Source: Streptomyces sp. SUK 48
GTDB taxonomy: Bacteria; Actinomycetota; Actinomycetes; Streptomycetales; Streptomycetaceae
Direction: 5' to 3'
Length of the DNA stretch: 64,000 bases
NCBI RefSeq assembly: GCF_009650765.1
Contig: NZ_CP045740.1
Span: 558,001-622,000 of the forward strand
In this document: positions 23,565-32,787 of the stretch, piece by piece
Numbering within the stretch: the stretch's first letter is position 1
Layout of the letters: the number at the start of each line of letters is the position of its first letter
Notes under the pieces: model-generated
The model's database searches: none
Told to the model about the DNA's origin: nothing
The model's input: the letters and a program-made list of their open reading frames with translations, nothing else
Translations under genes and position numbers: made by a program

Positions 23565-25052
23565 ATGGATCTCACCGACAAGATCAAGAAGGCCATCGCC
23601 GCCCCCGCCACGGACGACGCCTTCGACGTGCACGCCGCGACGGACGAGGTGCTCGCGGGCATCGGCCTGAAGCCGGGCGACACCGGCGGCAGGATCACCT
23701 TCGAGGGCGCGGACCCGGTCGTCCCCAGCACCCTGCGGCTGGGCGCGGCCTCCGGTGTCGCGCTGGTCGCCAAGTCCGCCGCCGTCGCCGCCCTGTGGAA
23801 GGACCGCACCGGGCGCGGCCAGGACATCCACATGGACCTGCGCGTCGGCCCGCACCGCCTGTGCCCGTTCTACGACGGGAAGTGGGAGCTCCTCAACGGC
23901 TATGTCGGCGGCACCCCCTCGCTGCCGAACCAGGCGTTCGCCAACTCCTTCTACCGCACCGCCGACGACCGCTGGATGATGCCGTTCAACATCTACCCCA
24001 ACATCAAGGTCGCGGCGCAGCGGCTGCTCGGTGTGGGCGAGGTGCCCGAGGACGTCGCGGCCGCGATCGCCAAGTGGAACGCCCGGGAGCTGGAGCAGGC
24101 CGGCGCGGAGGCCGGGTGCGTGATGCCGATGGTGCGCACGCCCGCCGAGATCCTGGAGGAGGCGCAGTACCGGCAGGTGCTCTCCGGGCTGCCGCTGGTG
24201 GAGATCACCCGCATCGGCGACAGCGATCCCGAGCCGCTGCCCGCCGGCCCGACCGCGCCGTTCGACGGGGTACGCGCCCTGGGCATGGGCCACATCATCG
24301 CGGGCGCCGGAGCCGGCCGCGCCCTCGCCCTGCACGGCGCCGACGTGCTGAACCTGTGGCGGCCGTACGAACTGGAGCACGACGTCACCTACCTGAGCAC
24401 CAGTGTGGGCGTGCGCTCCGCCACGGTCAGCCCCTACACGCGGGAGGGCCTGGAGCGGATCCACGCGCTCCAGTCCGGCGCCGATGTCTTCTACGCCAAC
24501 CGCCGCCCGGGCTTCCTCGACTCCATCGGGCTGTCCGAGGAGGAGTCCATCGCGCGCCGACCCGGTCTGATCCACGCCACGGTCTCGCTGAACGGCCGCA
24601 GCGGCCCCTGGAAGGACTACCTGGGCTTCGACCAGACCGCAGGCGCGCTCACCGGGCTGCTCCACCTGGAGGGCGACGGCGACAAGCCGGCCCTGCCGCC
24701 CATCACCGTGGTCAACGACTACCTGGTCTCCTGGTTCATGACGGCCGGCATCGCCGAGGCGCTGCGCCGCCGCGCCGTGGACGGCGGCAGCTACCGCGTC
24801 CATGTCTCGCTGTCCCGCGTCGCCCTGTGGATCCTGTCGCTGGGCATCTTCGAGAAGTCGTATGCCGAGCGGATCGCGGGCACCGGCGAACCGCACGCCT
24901 ACCCGGACCCCGAGGTCTTCACCGCCGAGACGCCGCTCGGGCACTACCAGGGCGTCACCGACCAGGTGAGGATGTCGGACACCCCCGGCGCCTACCGGCA
25001 GATCCTCGTGCCGCGCGGTTCCCAGCGGGCGGAGTGGCTGCCCACCGGCTGA
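23565..25052 (+). CDS. CaiB/BaiF-type (family III) CoA transferase
   Basis: 495 residues. The family fold is seen in RALGMGHIIAGAGAGRALALHGADVLNL, then ANRRPGFLDSIGL and RPGLIHATVSLNGRSGPWKDYLGFDQTAGALTGL. An extended N-terminal half (about 220 residues) precedes the typical core. Family III enzymes move CoA between carboxylic acids through aspartyl intermediates. The ATG at 23565 has only a weak site. Third gene of the decarboxylase operon, suggesting catabolism of a 3-hydroxy or carnitine-like acid (inference). Confidence 0.83.
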   Translation: MDLTDKIKKAIAAPATDDAFDVHAATDEVLAGIGLKPGDTGGRITFEGADPVVPSTLRLGAASGVALVAKSAAVAALWKDRTGRGQDIHMDLRVGPHRLCPFYDGKWELLNGYVGGTPSLPNQAFANSFYRTADDRWMMPFNIYPNIKVAAQRLLGVGEVPEDVAAAIAKWNARELEQAGAEAGCVMPMVRTPAEILEEAQYRQVLSGLPLVEITRIGDSDPEPLPAGPTAPFDGVRALGMGHIIAGAGAGRALALHGADVLNLWRPYELEHDVTYLSTSVGVRSATVSPYTREGLERIHALQSGADVFYANRRPGFLDSIGLSEEESIARRPGLIHATVSLNGRSGPWKDYLGFDQTAGALTGLLHLEGDGDKPALPPITVVNDYLVSWFMTAGIAEALRRRAVDGGSYRVHVSLSRVALWILSLGIFEKSYAERIAGTGEPHAYPDPEVFTAETPLGHYQGVTDQVRMSDTPGAYRQILVPRGSQRAEWLPTG

Positions 25053-25079
25053 CCGGCCGCCCGGCCGAGCCGGACCAAA

Positions 25080-27293
25080 TCACCCCGGTACGGGTTCGCG
25101 GTCCGGGTGGGCCGGGTCGAGGGTGAAGAGCTTGCCGTCGCAGGCCGCGAGGATCAGCGCGCCCTGGTCGAACCACACCGTGGGCAGCAGGCCGCCGTCC
25201 AGCACCTCCGCGCGGGCCGAGGACTCCCACAGCAGGGTGCCGCGGGCCGCGTCGAGGGCGGCCACCCGGCCGCTCCCGCCGGCCAGGTACACGGTACGGC
25301 CGGCCGGGTCCACCGACGGCTGGCCGGGCGTCTCCAGGGTCGTGTGGGTCTGCCACAGCTTGGCCCCGGTCAGGGGCGAGACGGCCGTGACCATGCCGCT
25401 GGAGGTGGCGAGGTAGAGCGTGCCGCGGGCCAGGGTCGGGATGCCTCCCCGGTACCGCTCGGGCAGGGGGGTCAGCGATCGCGCCCCGGTGCGCGGGTCG
25501 ACCCGCACGATACGGGTGTAGACCATGTCGGGGCTGTCGGGCGCGTCGTTGTCGGTCGATTCCAGGAAGACCAGCCGGCCGTCCAGGGTCCCGATGAAGC
25601 TCCGCTGCTCGGCGGGTGACGCAAGGGTGTGCGCGGACCCGTCGGCGGGGTCGACCACGAGGAACTTCGTGAGGTGCTTGCCCTCCGCGCGGGTGATGCA
25701 CTCCACGTACGGGCGGTCTTGCGCGGCGAGCGGGTAGCAGTCGTATCCGGCGGGTACGGGGATCTGCCCGCGCACCGTTCCGTCGCGCGCCGAGCGGACG
25801 GTCACCGCGCCGCCGTCGCCCTCCTGCGTCATCGTCACCCCGGCGGCGTAGGCCGAGCCCAGGCTGTCGGTGCGCACGGGGTGGGCCCAGAGCCGGGTGC
25901 CGCTCCTGGCGTCGAGCCCGAGGACGGACTGCCCCTGTCCTCTGCCGCTCGTGCCGCTGACCGTCAGCTCCACGAGCACCACGCCCTCGTACGTGCCGAG
26001 GATATTCGTGACGTACCGGTCGGCCGGTAGCCCGGCGGGGGCGATGCCGGAGCGCCACAGGGTGCGTCCGGTGGCGGCGTCGACCCGTTCCGGGAGGAGT
26101 TGGCTGCCCGCGCAGTAGAGGGCGCCACCGTCCGGTACGCACGCCGGTACCCGGTTGCCGTCGTATCCCGGTGCCTTCCGCACGCCCTGCTCGGCGTCGG
26201 CGGACGCGGTCGTCTGCCACGGTTTCCAGCCGGCCGGGAGCGGGGCCCAGCGTCCGGCGGCCGTGGCGGTGGTCCGTACCGTGCCGCCGCCCTCGCCCGG
26301 CGGGTCGAGCAGGAGATAGCCGGTCAGGGCGGCGGCCAGCACGCCGGACACCGCCAGCAGCGCCCGGGGGCCGCGCCATCGGGAACGGCGGTCGGCGCTG
26401 GTCGGGGCGCTGGTGAGGGGCGGGTGCGCGGGGCGCGCGGAGGGCAGCCGCAGCGTCATCGTCTCCGGTTCGCCCGGGGACGGCTCCGGCAGGGCCTCGG
26501 CGAACTCCAGGGCCAGCCGGTCCGGTGCGGGCCGGTCGGCGGGCTCCTTGGCCAGGCAGCGCTCCAGCACCGCGCGCACGGAGCCGGACACGCCGTCGAG
26601 GGCGGGCTCGTTGTGGACGACCCGGTAGCCGGTCAGATAGGGGCTGTCGGCGTCGAAGGGACCGTGTCCGGTGACGCACCACACCAGCAGCGCGCCGAGC
26701 GAGAAGACGTCCGAGGCGGGGCCGACCGTGCGGGCGTCGGTGAACTGCTCCGGGGACATGAAGGGCGGGGTGCCGATCACCTGCCCGGTCTCGGTGAGGG
26801 TGTGGTGGCTCTCCACGGCGCGGGAGATGCCGAAGTCGATGACGCGGGGGCCGTCCTCGGCCATCAGGACGTTGGCCGGCTTCAGGTCGCGGTGCACCAC
26901 CCCGGCCCGGTGGATGTCCCGCAGCGCCTCCACCAGGCCGAGAGCCAGCGGCCGCAACTCGGTCACGCGCAACGGGCCTTGGTCGCGGACCCGGTCCGCG
27001 AGGGAGTGGCCGCGCACGTACTGGGTGGCCATCCAGGGCGCGTCGGCCTCCGGGTCGGCGTCCACCACGGCCGCGGTGAAGGCGCCGCTCACCCGGCGGG
27101 CGGCCTCGATCTCCTGCCGGAAGCGGGCCCGGAAGACGGGGTTCTGGGCGTATTCGGCGTGCACGACCTTGACGGCGACCTCGCGTCCGGAACGCGATCT
27201 GCCCCGGTAGACCCTGCCCATGCCGCCGGCGCCGAGCCGGTCGATCAGCTTGTAGCCGCCGACGGATCTCGGATCGTCCTTGTGTAGCGGCAC
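25080..27293 (-). CDS. receptor-like Ser/Thr protein kinase with PQQ beta-propeller sensor
   Basis: 737 residues. Kinase domain about 10-270: Gly loop LGAGGMGRVYRG, Lys in VAVKVVHAEY, catalytic loop HRDLKPANVL, DFGISR and MSPEQF. A membrane segment (ALLAVSGVLAAALTGYLLL) near 345 leads to an extracellular PQQ-type propeller with repeats such as VDAATGRTLWRSG and VDPAGRTVYLAGGSGRVAALDAARGTLLWES. This is the PknD/AfsK-like receptor layout. The GTG at 27293 has a GGGAGGGG site; the frame is open to 27464. No cognate substrate gene is adjacent. Confidence 0.88.
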   Translation of the reverse strand: MPLHKDDPRSVGGYKLIDRLGAGGMGRVYRGRSRSGREVAVKVVHAEYAQNPVFRARFRQEIEAARRVSGAFTAAVVDADPEADAPWMATQYVRGHSLADRVRDQGPLRVTELRPLALGLVEALRDIHRAGVVHRDLKPANVLMAEDGPRVIDFGISRAVESHHTLTETGQVIGTPPFMSPEQFTDARTVGPASDVFSLGALLVWCVTGHGPFDADSPYLTGYRVVHNEPALDGVSGSVRAVLERCLAKEPADRPAPDRLALEFAEALPEPSPGEPETMTLRLPSARPAHPPLTSAPTSADRRSRWRGPRALLAVSGVLAAALTGYLLLDPPGEGGGTVRTTATAAGRWAPLPAGWKPWQTTASADAEQGVRKAPGYDGNRVPACVPDGGALYCAGSQLLPERVDAATGRTLWRSGIAPAGLPADRYVTNILGTYEGVVLVELTVSGTSGRGQGQSVLGLDARSGTRLWAHPVRTDSLGSAYAAGVTMTQEGDGGAVTVRSARDGTVRGQIPVPAGYDCYPLAAQDRPYVECITRAEGKHLTKFLVVDPADGSAHTLASPAEQRSFIGTLDGRLVFLESTDNDAPDSPDMVYTRIVRVDPRTGARSLTPLPERYRGGIPTLARGTLYLATSSGMVTAVSPLTGAKLWQTHTTLETPGQPSVDPAGRTVYLAGGSGRVAALDAARGTLLWESSARAEVLDGGLLPTVWFDQGALILAACDGKLFTLDPAHPDREPVPG

Positions 27294-27667
27294 GCGCCCC
27301 TCCCCTGGCCTCCCGGCAGTGCCGGCCTCCGGCAACTCAATCACACTAGGACAGGGCCGCCCCAACTCCTCGGCGGCCGGGCCGAGTCCGGGCGGGGACG
27401 GGCGACGCGCGGCCCCGCACCCGCCGGCCCCGCATCCACCGGGCCCCACCCGCGAAGGCCCCAAGCCCCCGACACCCGCTCCAGCTCCGACCCCGAACTC
27501 CGACTCCTACGGTCCTTCCCCCGAAAGCGCCGATCAGGCGGCCCCACGGGGTGTCGTGGCACCCGCGCGCGCCCGCGCTGCGTTCCCTGGGAGGGGGCAT
27601 CGTCCCGGACGTGCCCTCAGTCAGCCGGACGGACCCGCCCGGCTCGTGACCTCGAAAGGTGTCCCGT
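27294..27667. other. divergent intergenic region without a gene
   Basis: The region separates the kinase and SDR genes, which point away from each other, so it must hold both promoters. I see no conserved operator, RNA or small gene. The SDR ribosome site GAAAGG is at the right end. Confidence 0.5.
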
Positions 27668-28411
27668 ATGTCCGCACAGAGCGCCGCCCCCGCCACCCGC
27701 CCCCAGACCGCGCTGGTCACCGGGGCCACCTCCGGTATCGGCCGGGCGATCGCCAGACGGCTGGCCGAGGACGGGCTGTCCGTCGTGGTCGTGGGCCGCG
27801 ACGCCGAGCGCGGTGCCGAGGCCGTGGCGGAGATCGCCGGGGCCGGGGGGCAGGCCCGGTTCGTCGCCGCCGATCTCACCGAACCGGACGGCGCGAGCCG
27901 GCTGGCGGCCGCGGTGGGCGAGGTGGACGTGCTGGTCAACAACGCGGGCGTCGCGCACTGGGCGCCGACCGAGGAGATGCGCCCCGCCGACTACGACGCC
28001 ATGTTCGACGGCAATGTCCGCGCGCCCTTCTTCCTGGTGGCCGCCTTCGCCCCCGCGATGGCCGCGAAGGGCTCGGGCAGTGTGATCAGTATCGGCAGCA
28101 TGGCCGGCAGCCTCGGACTGGCCAACGCCGCGGCCTACGGCGCCACGAAGGCGGCCCTGGCGTCGCTGACGCAGAGCTGGACGGCCGAGTACAGCGCGCG
28201 CGGTGTCCGTTTCAACACCGTGGCCCCCGGCCCGGTGTACACCCGGCCGGAGGGGCGCGAGCTGTTCGACGCGCTGGGCGCGACCACCGCGATGAAACGC
28301 GTCGCCGAGCCCTCCGAGGTCGCGGAGGTGGTCGCCTTCCTGGCCTCGCCGAGGGCCAGTTATGTCACCGGCGCCACCATCGCCGTGGACGGCGGCCGGA
28401 CCGCGATCTGA
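27668..28411 (+). CDS. SDR family oxidoreductase
   Basis: 247 residues, classical short-chain dehydrogenase. Cofactor motif [16 protein letters not shown] at [11 protein letters not shown], catalytic Ser in [13 protein letters not shown] for Tyr and Lys, and the C-terminal [14 protein letters not shown]. The arginine in [10 protein letters not shown] suggests NADP preference. Start at the ATG at 27668 with GAAAGG upstream. Monocistronic; the substrate is unknown. Confidence 0.88.
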   Translation: MSAQSAAPATRPQTALVTGATSGIGRAIARRLAEDGLSVVVVGRDAERGAEAVAEIAGAGGQARFVAADLTEPDGASRLAAAVGEVDVLVNNAGVAHWAPTEEMRPADYDAMFDGNVRAPFFLVAAFAPAMAAKGSGSVISIGSMAGSLGLANAAAYGATKAALASLTQSWTAEYSARGVRFNTVAPGPVYTRPEGRELFDALGATTAMKRVAEPSEVAEVVAFLASPRASYVTGATIAVDGGRTAI

Positions 28412-28435
28412 GCCGCACCGGTTCCGGGTACGCCT

Positions 28436-28464
28436 CGGGCGGGGCGGTCGGGCCGTCCCGCCCG
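28436..28464. terminator. hairpin between convergent SDR and glycosidase genes
   Basis: A 12-bp GC-rich stem (CGGGCGGGGCGG with its complement, one G-T pair) and a 5-base loop. It can serve both convergent genes. Confidence 0.65.
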
Positions 28465-28477
28465 GGGCCGGAGCGGA

Positions 28478-30592
28478 TCAGGAGAGCGTCCGGCAGACCG
28501 TGCCGTTGAGCGTGAAGGACGTCGGGGAGGGGTTGGCACCATCGTTGGCGCCGACGAAGCCGAAGGTGGCGGAGGTGCCGCCGTGCGGGGCGAGTTCGGC
28601 GTTGGAGTCGGTGCTGGTCACATGGACGTGCCGCCCGTCGCCGGTGACGTTCGCGTTCCACGAGGAGGAGACCGACTGCCCGGCCGACGGCCAGTCGAAG
28701 GTCAGGGTCCAGCCCTTGATGTCCGTAGAGCCGACGTTGCTCACCACCACGTCGGAGACGAAGCCGTTGCCCCATCCGGAGGTCACCTGGTACGAGACGG
28801 TGCAGGTGCTGTCGTCCGGGGTGCCGGTGGTGAAGGTCAGCGGGGCGGAGGGCCGGGAGAGACGTCCCGCCTGGTCGCGGGCCAGCACATTGACGGTGTG
28901 CCGGGAGCCGGGCGGCAGGTTGGAGAGCGTGACGGAGGTGCCGGTGGACGAGCCGAGCAGCTGGATGCCGGTGCCGAGCTGCTCGTAGACCTCGTACCGG
29001 TCCACCGCGCCGGTCGCGGCCGGCCAGCTCAGGGTGGCGGTGTGGGCGCCGACCGCGGTGGTCCGTGGGGTGCCGGGGGCGCCGACGGCGGCGGAGCCCG
29101 TGCCGCTCTGCGGGTGCAGGGTCAGCACGGTGACGGAGTACGGCGCGAGGGTCACCGATCCGGCCGTGGCGGTGCCGGTCTCGTCCACCAGGCCGTCGTC
29201 CCCGGGTGCCCAGCGCTGGACCCCGGGGGCGCCGGAGCCGGCGGTGAAGCCCTGGTACCGCAGGTCCACGGTGTGTTCGGTGCCGGCGCTCCTGTTCAGC
29301 AGCAGGAGCCCGAGGTCGCCGTCGGACCGCAGCACCGCGTGCGCGGAGACCTCGGAGCCGGAGGCGGCGGAGGCCACCATGGTGTCGCCGGGGTCGCTGA
29401 GCGCGCCGAGCGTCTCGATGCCGTAGTACGGCGCGAAGGGGGTGTTCACGGCGGGCTCGCAGACGCCGCCGGAGCAACTGCCGTTCGACAGCATGCCCAT
29501 GTCGCCGTAGTCGGTCTCGCCGCCCACGGTGCCGATGCTGCCCGCGCTGTTGTGGGTGTCCCACCAGTCCACGGTGAACACGCCGTTCTCCAGCGCGGTC
29601 ATCATGGCCTCGGCGGCGAACAGGCCGTTGGGGCGGCTGGTGAAGGCGCCGGAGCCGGAGTTGGAGTTCACCTCGGTCATCGCGATGCCGATGTGCGCGG
29701 AGTCGGCGCCCGCGTACCGGTCCACCAGGTCGCGCACCTCGTGCAGCTCGCCGGGCAACTGCCGTACGGCGGCCAGCGACTGGTCACCGTCGCTGGTGTT
29801 CGGGTACCAGTGGACGCTGACGAAGTCGATGTCGTGGGCGACGGCGGCGAGGACGGTGTGGTTCCAGTCGCCGGTGTCGCCCGCGGCCACCGAGCCGTCG
29901 GGCCAGTTGCCGGGCATGGTGAGGACCGCGCCGATCTTGACGGTGGGGTCGACCGCCTTCATGGCGGCGGCGTAGGACTCGACCTCGCGGGCGTACTGGT
30001 CCGGGGTCTTGTCGGCGTGCGTGTCGTTCTCCCAGCCGCTGCCGTAGACGCCGTTGCCGTACAGCTCGTTGCCGATCTCCCAGTACCTGGCGCCGTAGCC
30101 CTTGGTGATGTTCGCGTACCGGACCCAGTCGGCGGCCTCCTGGGCGGTCCCGGAGCCGTAGTTGGCGATCAGGATCGGCTGGGCGCCGGATGCCTTCACG
30201 GTGCCCATGAAGGAGTCGAAGTCGGTGCCGGGGGCGACGTAGCCGCCGGGCGCGGTGTTGTCGGCCCAGTGGTAGAGGTCGGCGTAGGAGCCGCCCGGGT
30301 AGCGCAGTGCGCCGATCCCCGCGGCCCGGTAGAGGGGGGCCACCCCGGGGTCGTTCATGTACGCGTCCCAGACCGCGGTGTTGGCGCCGAGCGCGGTGGA
30401 CGTGACCGTGCCCAGACCCGCGTTCGCGTCGACCGTGACCGTGGTGTCGCCGGCGGCGGCCGCGCCGGCGGAGGCGGACGTGGCGAGCGGCACGAGCGCG
30501 GCCGCCAGGGCCAGGGCGGCCGAGGCCATGACGGCGAGCGGGCCGCGCGGCCCGTCCGTTCTCCTGCGGGCTGTTCTCCTGCGGAACGGCAT
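28478..30592 (-). CDS. secreted clan-A glycosidase (arabinofuranosidase-like) with FN3 and CBM2
   Basis: 704 residues. Signal peptide (LAVMASAALALAAALVPLATSASAGA). A TIM-barrel domain has the acid/base motif YWEIGNELYGNGVYG and a likely nucleophile Glu in IGIAMTEVNSNSG, followed by a beta domain ending VTVLTLHPQ. Then an FN3 module (GAPGTPRTTAVGAHTATLSW...LTFTTG) and a C-terminal CBM2 cellulose-binding module starting CTVSYQVTSGWGNGF. It probably attacks plant cell-wall polysaccharide. The exact GH family (51-like or relative) is not settled. The ATG at 30592 has a GGAGGAAC site; a perfect CebR box lies upstream. Confidence 0.82.
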   Translation of the reverse strand: MPFRRRTARRRTDGPRGPLAVMASAALALAAALVPLATSASAGAAAAGDTTVTVDANAGLGTVTSTALGANTAVWDAYMNDPGVAPLYRAAGIGALRYPGGSYADLYHWADNTAPGGYVAPGTDFDSFMGTVKASGAQPILIANYGSGTAQEAADWVRYANITKGYGARYWEIGNELYGNGVYGSGWENDTHADKTPDQYAREVESYAAAMKAVDPTVKIGAVLTMPGNWPDGSVAAGDTGDWNHTVLAAVAHDIDFVSVHWYPNTSDGDQSLAAVRQLPGELHEVRDLVDRYAGADSAHIGIAMTEVNSNSGSGAFTSRPNGLFAAEAMMTALENGVFTVDWWDTHNSAGSIGTVGGETDYGDMGMLSNGSCSGGVCEPAVNTPFAPYYGIETLGALSDPGDTMVASAASGSEVSAHAVLRSDGDLGLLLLNRSAGTEHTVDLRYQGFTAGSGAPGVQRWAPGDDGLVDETGTATAGSVTLAPYSVTVLTLHPQSGTGSAAVGAPGTPRTTAVGAHTATLSWPAATGAVDRYEVYEQLGTGIQLLGSSTGTSVTLSNLPPGSRHTVNVLARDQAGRLSRPSAPLTFTTGTPDDSTCTVSYQVTSGWGNGFVSDVVVSNVGSTDIKGWTLTFDWPSAGQSVSSSWNANVTGDGRHVHVTSTDSNAELAPHGGTSATFGFVGANDGANPSPTSFTLNGTVCRTLS

Positions 30593-30733
30593 GGGGGTGT
30601 TCCTCCCGGGTGAGGCGCCGGCCCGGGGCCACACCGCGGAGCCGGACGTTGGACGGGGAACCGTGCGGCACCCAGCACCGGGTCACCCGCCGGTGGCGCG
30701 CCAACGGGCTTGCGGGGCTTGGGACATGAACCT

Positions 30734-30747
30734 TGGGAGCGCTCCCA
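30734..30747. promoter_or_regulatory. CebR-type operator, perfect palindrome
   Basis: TGGGAGCGCTCCCA, exactly the CebR consensus, about 142 bases upstream of the glycosidase start. A second, half-matching TGGGAGCGC follows at 30751. It predicts cello-oligosaccharide induction. Confidence 0.85.
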
Positions 30748-30814
30748 TGATGGGAGCGCCCGCCGGTCGTGTCAATCAGCCGTCCGGCGGTTGTGCCGCG
30801 TCCCCCGCGCCCGG

Positions 30815-30856
30815 CGGCCGTGCCCCGCGGGGTGTTTCCCCCTCGGGGCACGGCCG
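30815..30856 (-). terminator. terminator after the CU044_5270 gene
   Basis: CGGCCGTGCCCCG pairs perfectly with CGGGGCACGGCCG (13 bp) across a 16-base loop. Confidence 0.65.
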
Positions 30857-30862
30857 GGACCG

Positions 30863-30926
30863 TCAGGCGTTTCCGGTACGGTCCTCGGCCGGGATCATCA
30901 GGCGGTTCCGGTGTGGTCCTCGGCCG
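30863..30926. repeat. 35-bp-period duplication of a gene 3' end
   Basis: 29-base units start at 30863 and 30898, each opening with the minus-strand stop TGA. The second contains the true stop of the CU044_5270 gene; the first is a copy just beyond it. Confidence 0.6.
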
Positions 30927-31998
30927 CGGGCCGCACGCCCGCCTTGTCGACCACGGCGTGGGCGAGTTCGGCCGTGCTGGACAGCAGGGTGCCGGCCTTG
31001 CCGTACGACGTGTCCTTCGTCAGGTAGCTGCGGGAGCCGAGGTAGGCGTAGTCCTTCGGGTCGAAGACCCACTCGGTGCGCACGCCGTAGCGCGTGTCGT
31101 CGCGGACGATGCCGAGACCCGGCCGGCCGATCGCGTCCCGCACCCGCGCCGACCGGTCGACGCCGGGGATCTTCGCGGCGGCCTGGTAGAGGGCGGCGGC
31201 CGTGCGGGGCGGCATCAGTCCGCCGAGCAGGGTGCCGATCTGCTCGAATACCGCCTGGTCGCGCTCCCGTCCGTGGGCCGCGGGCGTCTTGGCGTACAGG
31301 TAGGCGAGCAGTTTGTCCGGGTCGGTGGGCAGGGAGGCGAGCCAGGTGTACGTGGGCCGGCTGAGCCCCGCCGGGGTGCCCTCGGTGTCCCCCAGCTCGG
31401 CGTTGATGGGCAGGGTCTCGCCGTCGGCGCGGAACACGCCGAGCCGGTGCAGCGGTCCGGGCTTCTGGGACATCCAGGACTCGTAGTCCTTGAGCGGGCT
31501 GACGACGGCCTTGCCGCTGGTGATGTCGGCCTCGCGGACCTTCTCCCGGGTGTAGAGGAACTGGTCGTCGCGCACGGTGAGCGTGCCGTGGTTCGCCGCG
31601 GCGTTCGAGATGCGGTGCAGCAGTGCGGCGGCGGGCCGCGTGTCCGCGGCGGCGTGCCGTGCCGCGTCGTCGTGCCGGCCGCCGCTGCCGCTCAGGACGG
31701 CACCGGTGGTCCCCGCCACGGCCAGGGCCAGCGCGGCCGCCGACGCGACGAGCGCGGGCCGCAGCAGGGGCCGGGCGCGCCGGACGGGCCGGGCGGTGGA
31801 TGCGGGGGTGGCGGATGTGGGGGTGGCGGATGCGGGGGTGGCGGATGCGGCCTGGTCGCGGTCGATGTGGCGCATGAGCAGATCCTTGTGACGAAGGTGC
31901 TGCTCGCGCGGGAGGTCCCACTCGGCCGGGACCGGCAGCAGACGGGCGATCTCGTCGCGGTCGTCGTGCCGCCCCGGGGAAGCGTGACGGTCGTTCAT
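30898..31998 (-). CDS. CU044_5270 family membrane protein, likely sigma-linked
   Basis: 366 residues. The N-terminal cytoplasmic part (MNDRHASPGRHDDRDEIARLLP) contains three 5-residue ATPAS-type repeats, then one membrane segment (ALVASAAALALAVAGTTGAVLSG) and a large outer domain (YTREKVREADITSG... PPRTAAALYQAAAKIPGV). This is the CU044_5270 family layout; such genes follow ECF sigma genes. The start overlaps the sigma stop by four bases (ATGA), so the two are coupled. An anti-sigma or envelope-sensing role is inferred. Confidence 0.8.
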   Translation of the reverse strand: MNDRHASPGRHDDRDEIARLLPVPAEWDLPREQHLRHKDLLMRHIDRDQAASATPASATPTSATPASTARPVRRARPLLRPALVASAAALALAVAGTTGAVLSGSGGRHDDAARHAAADTRPAAALLHRISNAAANHGTLTVRDDQFLYTREKVREADITSGKAVVSPLKDYESWMSQKPGPLHRLGVFRADGETLPINAELGDTEGTPAGLSRPTYTWLASLPTDPDKLLAYLYAKTPAAHGRERDQAVFEQIGTLLGGLMPPRTAAALYQAAAKIPGVDRSARVRDAIGRPGLGIVRDDTRYGVRTEWVFDPKDYAYLGSRSYLTKDTSYGKAGTLLSSTAELAHAVVDKAGVRPAAEDHTGTA

Positions 31999-32633
31999 GT
32001 GAGTTCCTCCCGCACGGGCAGGGCCGCGATCGCGGCCACACTGGTTACCTCTCCGCGGCGGACCTGCGGTTCCAGGTTCCGTTCGGCGCTCTCGTCCACG
32101 AGGCGGGCGAGCTTCTTGCGGGCACGGGAGAGCCGGGAGCGTACGGTGCCGACCGCGATCCCGAGCGCCTCGGCCGTCTGCTGGTAGTCCAGTCCGGACC
32201 AGACGCACAGGGCGAGGACCTCGCGCTCCTGACGCCGCAGCCGGCCCAGCGCCGCGTGCACGGCCCGGAGCCGGCGCGCGTCGTCGATGCGCCCGGCCGA
32301 ACGGGCGGCGAAGTCCTCGACGTCCGGCGGTGGCGGCTGGCGGGACAGGAACAGCTGCCGCCGCCAGGTGCTCCGGCGCGCGTTGTCCGCCTTGTGGGTG
32401 GCGATGCCCAGCAGCCAGGGCAGCAGCGAGCCGCCGTCCTCCTGGACCCGCGCACGCGAGTGCCACGCGGTCAGAAACGTCTCTGACATGACCTCTTCGG
32501 CCGTCGACCAGTCGCCGGTCAGCCGCAGCCCGTGGTGGTAGACGGGCCGGGCGAACTTCTCGTAGAGCTGGGCGAACGCCTCGCGATCCCCCTCGCGTAC
32601 GCGGCGGCGGATGTCGTTCTCTGACTTGTTCAC
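31995..32633 (-). CDS. ECF RNA polymerase sigma factor
   Basis: 212 residues. Region 2 (REAFAQLYEKFARPVYHHGLRLTGDWSTAEEVMSETFLTAW) and region 4 (LRRQEREVLALCVWSGLDYQQTAEALGIAVGTVRSRLSRARKKL) are complete. GTG starts at 32639 and 32633 are both possible; 32633 has the better spacing to a GGAGAG site. Coupled to the CU044_5270 protein downstream. The pair forms a cell-envelope signalling unit typical of actinomycetes; no target promoter is apparent nearby. Confidence 0.87.
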   Translation of the reverse strand: MNKSENDIRRRVREGDREAFAQLYEKFARPVYHHGLRLTGDWSTAEEVMSETFLTAWHSRARVQEDGGSLLPWLLGIATHKADNARRSTWRRQLFLSRQPPPPDVEDFAARSAGRIDDARRLRAVHAALGRLRRQEREVLALCVWSGLDYQQTAEALGIAVGTVRSRLSRARKKLARLVDESAERNLEPQVRRGEVTSVAAIAALPVREELT

Positions 32634-32787
32634 ACTCACTTCTCTCCGCACGACGCGGAGAGTTCCTGTGTCGTACGTCACGGCGGCGCGCCATTCCGGG
32701 CAACCCCCCGAGGCTACGGCCTCGGGCGGGTCGCCCATTCCCAAACGGGAGGTCCTTGGCGCCGGCCGCCGGCCCTACCATCCTCGG

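Noticed and set aside
31801..31850. Short tandem repeat as possible CRISPR or mobile element
   Set aside because: It is a 15-base codon repeat (ATPAS) inside the CU044_5270 gene, with no spacers.
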